From: Acidovorax radicis N35
GTDB taxonomy: Bacteria > Pseudomonadota > Gammaproteobacteria > Burkholderiales > Burkholderiaceae_C
Direction of reading: 5' to 3'
DNA: 64,000 nt
Assembly (NCBI RefSeq): GCF_000204195.1
Contig: NZ_AFBG01000021.1
Span: 248,001-312,000, forward strand
Below are positions 35,490-44,125 of the stretch, piece after piece. The translations under genes and the position numbers were made by a program. Positions within the stretch are counted from its first letter, which is position 1. Every line of letters starts with the position of its first letter. The notes under the pieces are model-generated. The model saw nothing but the letters and a program-made list of their open reading frames with translations. It did no database searches and was not told the DNA's origin.

Positions 35490-37130
35490 ATGCGCAAATA
35501 CTTCTGGCTATCCTTGACCTGTGCGGCGCTGCTCGCCAGTTGCGGCGGCGGCTCGTCCGACGGCGAAGACGTGGGCCCAGCCCCGGGCGTGCAGCAATTC
35601 CCTGGCGGCGTATGGGAGGGCACGGTGGGCACCGGCGTGGCGCAGCGGCAGGTGGTCGGTTACATCGATCCCGGCCCACTGGGCACCGGGGGCGAGTTCT
35701 ACATGGCACGCGAGGCCCCGGGTGCGGCCGGTTTTGACGCGTTTTACGGACGCCTGAATGTCAACGTGACCGCAGTGCTGGCCACCGGCGTCACCTACTA
35801 CTCGGTCCAGGACGGCAAATTTGCCTCGGGCCTGACCCTCCGTGGCACGGCATCGAACAGCGGCAAGATCGGCCGCACGGACGGCATCAGCGGCAACTAC
35901 AGCGACCCGGTGCAGACAGCCGCCGCATCGGGCGCCGTGGTGCCGATCAAGCTCGCGTACAGCAGCCTCAATTTTCATCCAGCCCGCGCGAGCCTGGTCG
36001 AGGGCACGTACCGGGGCACAGGCCTGTTTGGTGGCGGATGGGTGCTCACGGTCACCCCCCAGGGCCAGCTCTCGGGCCGCGTCGGTGGCTGCCTGGTGAC
36101 CGGCTCGGCCACACCACGCGCCGCAGACTCCCCGCTGTACTCGATGACACTGAATCTCTCGGGCGATACCACCTCCTGCGAGGCCAGCGGCACCCAGCAG
36201 TCCGGCATCGCCGTGCTGCGGTTTGACGCAGCGGGCGTCCCGAACGGCATCTGGGTGTTCACGCGCAATGCGACGGGCCCGAACAACACCTTCACCCTCA
36301 ACGGCATCGCCGACCCCCGCACCACGGTACCGCCTTCCACCACGCCGTTGTCGGTGGCAGGCAACTGGCAGGGCTCGTTCACGCTGCCAGCAGGCGTGAT
36401 TGGCGATACGACCGTCTGGGGCAGCGTGCTGCCGGACGGCGGCCTGTTCTTCTACACCAACAGCAGCCTGGACCACAACGCGCTGTACGGCCGGCTCATC
36501 CGGTACGAGAACAACGCCACGAACAACCGGTTTGTGACAGCCAACGACGGGGTGTTCTTCAACCGCCTGCTGGCCAACACGGGCGCGTACAACGAGTCCG
36601 TGCTGATCGATGGCACGCTGCAAAGCGGCAATGGCACCAGCACTGCTGGCCTGTTCAGCGGCAGCTTCAGCTATCCCACGCAACCGGGCGGCTTCCCCAC
36701 CCGCTTCAGCGTCACGCCCGACCCGCTGTACGCCCTGCCCTCGGGCAAGGTGCCCAACGCGGCCTTGATCATCGGCACCTACAAGATGGCAGGCACAGGT
36801 TTTGGGGGCGACACCACGACGCTGACGGTGTTTGCCGACGGCGCCATCACCGGCCTGACCACCAGCGGCTGCGAAGTGGCGGGCAAGCTCCTGGGCGAGC
36901 TGGGCAGTGGCCTGAACCTGTACCGCGTCGAAGCGTTTGGCTATCTCAACAGCCCCAACGCGCCCATCACCTGCGGCCTGTCCTCCGGCCCACCGCAGTC
37001 CGGCTCGGCATCGGCGCAATTTGACGCGAATGGCAAGGTGATCGGCCTGCGCATCCTGACCGCCGGATTGTCTGTGGCGGGAACGCGTGCCCACACGGTG
37101 TTTGTGGGCGCCAAGCAGGCCACGCCGTAA
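35490..37130 (+). CDS. Internally duplicated lipoprotein of unknown function
   Basis: A 546-residue protein with a lipoprotein signal (lipobox LASC, Cys about 19) followed by GGGSSDG, a typical linker for lipoproteins held at the outer membrane. The mature part consists of two similar halves of about 250 residues: each starts with a G/N-x-W-x-G beta unit (GVWEGTVGTG and GNWQGSFTLPAG), holds AFYGRL or ALYGRL, then has VEGTYRGTGLFGGG or IIGTYKMAGTGFGG and a Gly-x-Cys (VGGCLVTG, TSGCEVAG). No enzyme motif is visible. It lies next to the cellulose operon in the opposite direction, convergent with bcsC; a link to cellulose is possible but unsupported. Confidence 0.75.
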   Translation: MRKYFWLSLTCAALLASCGGGSSDGEDVGPAPGVQQFPGGVWEGTVGTGVAQRQVVGYIDPGPLGTGGEFYMAREAPGAAGFDAFYGRLNVNVTAVLATGVTYYSVQDGKFASGLTLRGTASNSGKIGRTDGISGNYSDPVQTAAASGAVVPIKLAYSSLNFHPARASLVEGTYRGTGLFGGGWVLTVTPQGQLSGRVGGCLVTGSATPRAADSPLYSMTLNLSGDTTSCEASGTQQSGIAVLRFDAAGVPNGIWVFTRNATGPNNTFTLNGIADPRTTVPPSTTPLSVAGNWQGSFTLPAGVIGDTTVWGSVLPDGGLFFYTNSSLDHNALYGRLIRYENNATNNRFVTANDGVFFNRLLANTGAYNESVLIDGTLQSGNGTSTAGLFSGSFSYPTQPGGFPTRFSVTPDPLYALPSGKVPNAALIIGTYKMAGTGFGGDTTTLTVFADGAITGLTTSGCEVAGKLLGELGSGLNLYRVEAFGYLNSPNAPITCGLSSGPPQSGSASAQFDANGKVIGLRILTAGLSVAGTRAHTVFVGAKQATP

Positions 37131-37291
37131 CGGCAGGGGGCACCCCTCGCGCTATGCGGGGGTGTGCCAACCGGTGCAATTGCTGCGGTACCACTGTGAG
37201 TGGCTCGCGGGTCTTGGCTTTCAGTGCCTTCGCCCCGCGCATGTGCCGTCAGGCATGCAGACAGCCCTCCGCCACACGCGGTTGCCAACAA

Positions 37292-37330
37292 AAAAAGGCC
37301 CGTCGCACAGGAAGTGCGACGGGCCTTTTT
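37292..37330. terminator. Bidirectional terminator between lipoprotein gene and bcsC
   Basis: A 17-base perfect stem (AAAAAGGCCCGTCGCAC with its complement) with an AGGAA loop, flanked by A- and T-runs on both sides. It can end both convergent transcripts. Confidence 0.93.
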
Positions 37331-37367
37331 GTGACTTGCAGAGAGCGGGTGAGCGCCCTGGAAAGGT

Positions 37368-40300
37368 TCAGTAGCTATACGGTGACCGCAACGGGTTCAC
37401 CGGGAACGCCTGCAGGCCGTTGTAGGGCTGGAAGGCATAGCGCACATACAGGCCGCCCGCAAATTCGCGGTAGTTGCGCGCATTGTTGAGCGCAAGGTGC
37501 CCGCCCACGAACACCTGTGGATGCATCTGGTACTCCATGGCCGCGCCCAGGTTGTAGCCCAGGCCCGTGCGGGACTGGCCGGGGTAGATGGCCGTGGCAC
37601 CCGTTTCGCCAAAGGCCAGCGCGTCGGCGGCGGCCTGGACGGCCGACACCTGCCGCGAAGGGCTGTTGGGGAAATACGGTGCCGCATCTTCCTTGAAATA
37701 CTGCACACCCACCGAGCCCTTGAGCTGGTAGGACAGGCGGCCATTGCGCTGGGCCCATTCGACAGGAATGCCAAAGGACACAAACTGCTGCGGGCTGAAG
37801 TAGCCGCCGTGGCCCACCGTGAAGTAGCGCAGGTTGCGCTGGTACGACAGCCCCGTGAAACTCAGGCCGGCCGTGAGGTCGGCGTTCGATGTGCGGTGCA
37901 CGTGCCAGTACATCCCGCCACCCAGCTCGGCCCGCGCATTGCTGCGCACGCGGGTGCCGGTCAGGCCATGCAGGGAACCGTAGCCATAGATCCCCAGTTC
38001 GCCGTCGTCCCAGGTCAGGTCGGCACGCCCGCCAGAGGCAGACACACCGCCCCAGCGGTCGCCCGTGCGGGCGTCGCGGACACCGGCAAATGACAGCAGA
38101 CTGTCGGTCACCGGGCGGCGCGAGAGGTCCACGGCCACAGTCAGGTCGTCGGTGATGGCGGTGCGGTATCTCACACCGGCCGTCACATCGGACTGTCCGA
38201 ACCCGAGCGGCGTGCTACCGATGTCTGCCCGGAAGCCTCCGCTTTCATAGCCCACGCTCAGCCCGATGCCGCTGTCGCTCTGCGAGCCCGCGCCACGTTC
38301 GGGCATTGCGAGGGCTGTGACCGGGCCGCCGCCAAAACGGCTGATGGTGCCGTAGGGCGAGCCGGGCGAACCTGCGCTGGCGCCCGTGGGGGTGACCCCC
38401 AGCAACAGGTGCCCATCACCCACGCTCATCTTCAACTGCACCGGTGCTTCGATCTCCGAGAGCTGGCTCATGCCCGCCTCGCCCTGCCGAGCGCGCGCGA
38501 CCGCGCCCACCGAGAACGAAGAAATCTGGCTTTGCTGCACTTCGCGCAGTTCGTCGCGGGCCGTCCGAGGCCGTGTGGGGTCGGGCACGTTGCCCAGGCC
38601 CGCCGTGGCCCAGGCGGAAGGGGCTGCCGGGGCAGGCATTGCGCGCTGTGGGGGCAAGGACTGCGCACCGCCCGCATACCCAGCACCGTAAGCCTGGGCC
38701 GGGGTGAAGTAGCCCGCCGCGGCCGCTGGCTGCGCACCCATCGGTTGCATTGGCTGTGCGGACGGCACATAGGCAGTCGCCATGGCCGGTGTCGCCGCAG
38801 GGGCCATTGCCGACCGTGGGGCGGAGGAGGGCAGCGCCGCTGCGTTGCGCCGTGCCGCATTGGCCGAAGCCGCCGTGTCGGCTGCAGCCACCGGGCTGGA
38901 CGCCTCGGGGTAGTAGCTGGCGGGCGTCATGGGAGCGGCCTGCGCATAGGCCTGCGGTGCCGTGCCAAAGCGGCTCGCTCCCGCCGGGTCCGGTATGTAA
39001 AGGCCTGCAGGTGCGTTGCTGCGCGCCACCGGCTGGGGCGCGTACTGCTGGGGGGTGTAGCCCACCGGGGAACGTGCCACTGCAGCGACGCCCGGCACCG
39101 AGAGGCCGCCACCGGTACGCTGCTGCAGCGCTGCGCGCTGGGCAAACGGATTGCCCATGCGTGCAGGCCCCGCCGCCACACCACTGGCGGCCAGCACGGC
39201 ATCGCGCTGCGCGTTCTCGGCGGCAACGGCGGCCGTGAAGAATTCAGTGGCCTTCGAATTTTTGCCCTGCACCCGGTACAGCCGCCCGGCGGCCGTAAGC
39301 ACTTCGGGATCACGGGGCGCGCGCGCGAGCGCCACAGACAACAGCGACTCCGCATAGCCGTAGTCCTTGGCGCCAGTGGCCATGGCGGCGGTCTGCAGGA
39401 TCAGAGGCACATCATTGGGAGACTTTTCCAGCAGCCGTGCATACAGCGCCTGCGCCTGGGCGTAGTCGTTGTTGGCCGCATACATGCGGGCCAGAGCCGC
39501 CATCGCCAAGGGCTCATCGGGCTGTTCGGCCAGCAGGGGGACGAGCGTGTCGTACGCCGTGACCAGATCACCGGCCTCACGCAGGCCGTCGGCCTGGCGC
39601 ACGATGTAGGCGCGGCGGATGTCGCTGAAGCTCTTGCGCTCGCGGTCATTCATGGGGGCCGTCTGCAGCTGCCGCAGGATGCCCGCCAGTTCCACGTCCT
39701 GCTGGGTCTTGAGCAAGGTAGCCGCGTACTGCAGGCGCAGGCCGACATCGGGCCGGGGGGTGCGGGCCAGCACCTGGCGCACCATGCCCAGCGCGCGCTG
39801 CGGATCGCCGGCATCCGCATAGGCCAGGGCCAGGGCGCCCAGCAGCTCGGGGTCTTGCGTGGCAAAGGACTCGGCCTGGGCCAGGGTGGCCAGGGCTTCC
39901 GTCTGGCGGCCTTCCGCTGCCAGCGCCGAAGCCGCCGAAGTCTGCACATGCACCCACACCCGTTTTTGCAGCGCGGCGATGTCACGCGTGCGGTGCTTTT
40001 CTGGAACGCGGTCCAGCAAGGCCAGTGCGCTAGGCCAGTCACCCGCCTCCGAGGCCAGCAAGGCGCTGGCATACAGGGCTTCGGGCATGTTGGGGTTGGA
40101 CAGCAGCAGCCCGTCCATCACGCCCCGCGCCTCCGCCACCGCCCCCATGCGCAGGTACAGGCGGGCGAGGTCCAGCCGCACCCAGGGGCTGGCCGGGTCG
40201 TTCAGCAGGGCATCTTCCAGCGCAGCACGGGCGGCCGCGGTGTCGCCACGCTCTGTCGCGGCGCGTGCCCGGCCCAGGGCCTGCGAGGCACGCAGGCGCC

Positions 40301-41684
40301 CCAGGGCCCCCACCTTTTCCTGTTGCGAGGGCGACAGCTTCTCGACCAGCGCCAGGGCTTCGGCCGCCTTGTTGTTCTGCGCCAGCACACCCACCAGGCC
40401 CCGCACTGCATCGGGGTTGTCGGCCTGGCGCGCCAGCACGCGCCGGTAGGCGGCCTCTGCCGCGTCGTACTGGCCATCTTCGACCAGCAGGTCTGCCAGA
40501 TCGGTTTCGGCCGTGACTTCCGCCGGATTCAGCCGCACGGCCTGCTCCAGCGAACGCCGCGCCGCCGCTGTCTCGCCACGGTCACGTTCGGTGGTGGCCT
40601 GCTCCACCAGGCTCCAGTAGGTGGCACTGTCCAGCGCCTGCTTCCAGCGACTGGCCGAGCCCGCGCGCGAGGCACGCTCCAGCAGCCCCCGTGCTTCGGC
40701 AAACCGCTCCTGGCGCAGCCGCAGGATGCCGAGACCACCCAGTGCATCGCCATCGGCGGGGCGCGACTCCAGCACGTTCAGAAATGCAGCCTCCGCGGCA
40801 TCCAGTTCGCCGTCGTCCAGTGACTGGAAACCCGCCGTGGTCCGCTGACGCAGCGGGTCGGCGGTCCGGACGGGGGCGGCCTGGGTTTGCTTTTGCAGGT
40901 TCTGGGCCTGCGCCAGGCGCGTTTGCACCGCCGTGTCCCCGGGGTTGGCACGCAGAAATTCCTGGTACAGCGGAATGTCGGCCGAGCGATTTCCCGTCCA
41001 GGCGAGCGCCTTGCGCCAGCTCTCCGTCGCGGCCTTGCCCACGTCAGGGCGCCCCGCCAGCCGCGCCAGCTGAGTTACACCCTCACGGCGCGTGGCGTCG
41101 CGGTAGGTCAGGTGCTGCGCCAGGGCCAGCGCGATTTGCGGGTCTTCAGGGGATTCCTGCGCCAGGCGGCTCAGGCCCCGGCGGGCCTCGTCCCAGCCGC
41201 CCGCCGTGGCGCCCAGGGTCTGGTAATACTCCAGCGCCAGCGGGCCAGTGGGCGGGCGGTCTCCCAGCGCGGCCTGGTAGGTACTCAAGGCCTGGTTGGC
41301 CTGCCCGCTGCGGGCCTGCTGGCGCGCGGTTTCGATCTGGGGCGCGCTGCGGCCTGTGCGGATGGATTCCTGCAGGCGACTCACCAGCGGACTGCGCGGG
41401 TGGGCCGCCTGCAACTGGTTCAGGTAGCGCTGGGCGCCTTCGGGACGCTGGGCATTGAGCTCCACCAGCGCCATCCCGTAAAGGGCCTGGGCGTTCTGGG
41501 GGTTGATGCGCAGCAGCTTCTGCCATGCCTCTCCCGCGCGCTCGGTGTCACCGCGCTCTTGCCAGTACTGCCCCTGGTCCAACAGGGTCTGCTCGGCCCC
41601 GGTCTGCGCCCAGGCGGCAGCAGGCGCCATCAGCGAGGCCAGCAGCCCCATGGCGAGTGTGTGATGACGACGTTTGGAGGACAT
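37368..41684 (-). CDS. bcsC: Cellulose synthase outer-membrane subunit BcsC
   Basis: BcsC exports the glucan chain across the outer membrane. The 1438-residue protein has a signal peptide (1-27, ending AAWA), a long TPR solenoid (about 30-880, repeated A-x-x-x-Y/G-x-A-L-x-x units) that lines the periplasm, an Ala/Pro/Tyr-rich linker (about 890-1060) and a C-terminal beta-barrel (about 1090-1438) that ends in an aromatic-rich SPYSY. The length is longer than the E. coli protein (about 1150), mainly through the linker. AAGGAAGGC precedes the ATG. It is the last gene of the operon and is followed by a bidirectional terminator. Confidence 0.93.
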   Translation of the reverse strand: MSSKRRHHTLAMGLLASLMAPAAAWAQTGAEQTLLDQGQYWQERGDTERAGEAWQKLLRINPQNAQALYGMALVELNAQRPEGAQRYLNQLQAAHPRSPLVSRLQESIRTGRSAPQIETARQQARSGQANQALSTYQAALGDRPPTGPLALEYYQTLGATAGGWDEARRGLSRLAQESPEDPQIALALAQHLTYRDATRREGVTQLARLAGRPDVGKAATESWRKALAWTGNRSADIPLYQEFLRANPGDTAVQTRLAQAQNLQKQTQAAPVRTADPLRQRTTAGFQSLDDGELDAAEAAFLNVLESRPADGDALGGLGILRLRQERFAEARGLLERASRAGSASRWKQALDSATYWSLVEQATTERDRGETAAARRSLEQAVRLNPAEVTAETDLADLLVEDGQYDAAEAAYRRVLARQADNPDAVRGLVGVLAQNNKAAEALALVEKLSPSQQEKVGALGRLRASQALGRARAATERGDTAAARAALEDALLNDPASPWVRLDLARLYLRMGAVAEARGVMDGLLLSNPNMPEALYASALLASEAGDWPSALALLDRVPEKHRTRDIAALQKRVWVHVQTSAASALAAEGRQTEALATLAQAESFATQDPELLGALALAYADAGDPQRALGMVRQVLARTPRPDVGLRLQYAATLLKTQQDVELAGILRQLQTAPMNDRERKSFSDIRRAYIVRQADGLREAGDLVTAYDTLVPLLAEQPDEPLAMAALARMYAANNDYAQAQALYARLLEKSPNDVPLILQTAAMATGAKDYGYAESLLSVALARAPRDPEVLTAAGRLYRVQGKNSKATEFFTAAVAAENAQRDAVLAASGVAAGPARMGNPFAQRAALQQRTGGGLSVPGVAAVARSPVGYTPQQYAPQPVARSNAPAGLYIPDPAGASRFGTAPQAYAQAAPMTPASYYPEASSPVAAADTAASANAARRNAAALPSSAPRSAMAPAATPAMATAYVPSAQPMQPMGAQPAAAAGYFTPAQAYGAGYAGGAQSLPPQRAMPAPAAPSAWATAGLGNVPDPTRPRTARDELREVQQSQISSFSVGAVARARQGEAGMSQLSEIEAPVQLKMSVGDGHLLLGVTPTGASAGSPGSPYGTISRFGGGPVTALAMPERGAGSQSDSGIGLSVGYESGGFRADIGSTPLGFGQSDVTAGVRYRTAITDDLTVAVDLSRRPVTDSLLSFAGVRDARTGDRWGGVSASGGRADLTWDDGELGIYGYGSLHGLTGTRVRSNARAELGGGMYWHVHRTSNADLTAGLSFTGLSYQRNLRYFTVGHGGYFSPQQFVSFGIPVEWAQRNGRLSYQLKGSVGVQYFKEDAAPYFPNSPSRQVSAVQAAADALAFGETGATAIYPGQSRTGLGYNLGAAMEYQMHPQVFVGGHLALNNARNYREFAGGLYVRYAFQPYNGLQAFPVNPLRSPYSY

Positions 41685-41774
41685 GCCTTCCTTCTCCCTG
41701 CGAGGCTCCCGGCCACCAAAGTGCCAGGAATGTGTTGCGTGATTCAGAAACGGCGGGGCGTGCTCTGCACTGCC

Positions 41775-44096
41775 TCAGCCTTTTTGCTTCAGTCGGGCCC
41801 GTGCGCGCGCTCTCAGCGACAGGTACATGATGATCGCAATCAGCACCGCCGCCGACACGCCCAGCACAATCAGCAGCAACGGGTTGCGCGAAAGAAACCA
41901 TTGCGAGTAGAGGAAGGGGCCCAACTGACCCACATGGTAGTTTTTCTCGGCGACCAGGCTGTCGACCTGTTTGCCACGGATCACCGTGGTGCTGCCCTGC
42001 ACATGCTTGAGCAGTTCGGCGTCCAGCAGTGCGTCCATCACCTGCGAAAGGCCCGCCGGCTGGTTGCTGGCCACGAGCACCACGCTGCGGCCACTGCGCA
42101 ACGGCGATTCAAAACCCGCCACCAGCGCGTCGGTGCTGGTGCTGGAGAACGCGACCTGGCTGCGCCGGGCATGCACGCCAGATTCCTGGCCAAAACCCCA
42201 CCAGCGCATCAGGCGGTTGGCGAAATCCGACATCTGGAAACTCTTCGCATCGCCCTGCAAGGCGGCAGGAATGGAACTGGCCCATTGCTTGAGCAGGGGC
42301 TGGTTGCCACCGGAGGCAATGACCAGCAGGTCCTTGTCGGCGAGGCGATCCACCTGCTGAGCCTGCGCCACGGTCACGCCCAGGGCCGGGTAACCCGTGA
42401 CGCGCCCCATAACACCCATCAGGCCCAGATAGGCCGCGTACTCCTGCGCGCCCGGCTTGTCCGGCATCACCACGGCAGATTCTGAAAGGTCCGCCATGCG
42501 GGTGAACGGGAACCCGGCATTGCCAAAGGCTGCCAGGTCCGGCATGGCAATGAAATGCGAGAAGCCGGAGATGTCGATGGTTGAATCGGCCTCCACCGAA
42601 CCTCGGACGTTGTCGAGCGGCACGTCCTTGCAAGCGCCCTGCTTGACCACGTCGTAGTAGTAATGCATCTGCAGCTGCGACTGGGCTGGCAGCTTGAACA
42701 GCGGGATGTGGAAGGTCTCGCGCTCCGGCGCCATCTCGCCCTTGGGCATCACCGTCGTCAGCAGACGGTCCAGCGCACCGGGCTCTTCATGGTTCACCGC
42801 GTGCAAGGGCAGCGAACGCAGAAACTGCTGGTTCACATTGATGTTGAGGGTGGATTTGTCGGCGTTGGGACGCGGTGTGTAGCGATAGCGCAGGTCCACC
42901 GGAATGCCCTTCTGGCGCCAGGCGAAAAGATCGGGCGGCAAGAAGAAGTTCAGGCGGATCAGATCCGGCGAGTATCCAGACACATTGAGCGCCTCGGCCT
43001 CTACCAGCTCCCCAAACTTCACGGGCCGGTCGTTGGCCAGCCAGTTGGGCGCGTCGTAGGGCTTGCGGGGCTTGAGTTCCGTGACCTCGGTGATCCGCGC
43101 AAGCGGGCCGGACAGGGCCGAGGAGCCAATGGCCAGCGCCTTGGCAGCGACGCCAAGCTCGGCCTCGTCCCGCCCCATGACCAGCAACAGCTTGCCGTTG
43201 CGGTCTACAGGGTGGCTCACCACGGCCACGGTGGGGCCCTGGATGTCTGGCAGGGTCAAGCCGGCAGGGGCCTGCGCCTTGCCCGCAATCATCACCACGG
43301 CGTTGCCACGCGCCGGAAGCTCGCCCACGAGCGATGGGAACCTGGCGCCCCGGAAACCTGCCAGCGCACCAAACCACGACGACATCGTGCCAGCGGCCTG
43401 CAAGGTGCCCGTATTGGGCGCTGCGCCGAACACCATGGGCAGTTCCAACGGCCGTACATCCCGGCGATCAAAGAAAGGCTGCGGCAGCAGCGCCAGATCG
43501 TTCGTCTGGGCCACGGGTGCCACCGTAAGTTCCAGCACGCTGTCGTTGCCGACGTTGGCCCACAGGCTGGAGTGCAGCGGGTCTTCGCACTCCATCGTGT
43601 AGTGGCCGATGAGCTGCAGGTTCAGCCGGTTGAACTCGGTAATGAGGCGCGGCGGGATGACGATCTCGCGCTGCAGGTTTTCGCCCCCTTGCTGTGTGGT
43701 GACGGGGATGGTGGCCGCCACCTGCTCGTTCACCAGCACCTTGATGTGGGACAGGTTGGGGAGCAGGGCGGGGGAGTAGGAATAGTTCAGCTTCAGTCGG
43801 GCGCCCGTGACCACTTCGTCGTTGCGCACGCTGAATGCCACGCCGCTGGTGCCATCGACGCCACGCAACTGCAGCGGAAACAGGGCTCCCAGGTCCTTGA
43901 AACTGGTGCGGTGCACACGCACCCCACTTTCCGAGGGCTGCGCCGCAGACGCCATCTCCGTTCCAGCAGCTGCGGGTGCGGGGGCTGCAGAGAGTTGGGA
44001 CACAGGCACGGCGGTCCCTGCCAGTACCAAGGCCAGCATGGCAGGCAGCATGCGCTTGCGCGGCAGCCGCGCTGTCGGATGTCTTTTGGAAATCAT
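41775..44096 (-). CDS. bcsB: Cellulose synthase periplasmic subunit BcsB
   Basis: BcsB is the membrane-anchored periplasmic partner that guides cellulose from BcsA. The 773-residue product has an N-terminal signal (to about residue 40), two carbohydrate-binding-like and flavodoxin-like repeats, and a single C-terminal membrane segment (about 737-760, LLLIVLGVSAAVLIAIIMYL) ending in a basic tail (RARARARLKQKG). The ATG at 44096 follows the bcsA stop by 29 bases; the frame is open further upstream, inside bcsA, but this start gives a proper signal peptide. It lies 90 bases before bcsC. Confidence 0.93.
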   Translation of the reverse strand: MISKRHPTARLPRKRMLPAMLALVLAGTAVPVSQLSAAPAPAAAGTEMASAAQPSESGVRVHRTSFKDLGALFPLQLRGVDGTSGVAFSVRNDEVVTGARLKLNYSYSPALLPNLSHIKVLVNEQVAATIPVTTQQGGENLQREIVIPPRLITEFNRLNLQLIGHYTMECEDPLHSSLWANVGNDSVLELTVAPVAQTNDLALLPQPFFDRRDVRPLELPMVFGAAPNTGTLQAAGTMSSWFGALAGFRGARFPSLVGELPARGNAVVMIAGKAQAPAGLTLPDIQGPTVAVVSHPVDRNGKLLLVMGRDEAELGVAAKALAIGSSALSGPLARITEVTELKPRKPYDAPNWLANDRPVKFGELVEAEALNVSGYSPDLIRLNFFLPPDLFAWRQKGIPVDLRYRYTPRPNADKSTLNINVNQQFLRSLPLHAVNHEEPGALDRLLTTVMPKGEMAPERETFHIPLFKLPAQSQLQMHYYYDVVKQGACKDVPLDNVRGSVEADSTIDISGFSHFIAMPDLAAFGNAGFPFTRMADLSESAVVMPDKPGAQEYAAYLGLMGVMGRVTGYPALGVTVAQAQQVDRLADKDLLVIASGGNQPLLKQWASSIPAALQGDAKSFQMSDFANRLMRWWGFGQESGVHARRSQVAFSSTSTDALVAGFESPLRSGRSVVLVASNQPAGLSQVMDALLDAELLKHVQGSTTVIRGKQVDSLVAEKNYHVGQLGPFLYSQWFLSRNPLLLIVLGVSAAVLIAIIMYLSLRARARARLKQKG

Positions 44097-44125
44097 GGTT
44101 GGAATCTTTGGAAACAGGGAAAGGC

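Noticed and set aside
38409..40823. A plus-strand frame of about 800 codons opposite bcsC
   Set aside because: It runs antisense through the TPR region of bcsC; no recognisable protein features.
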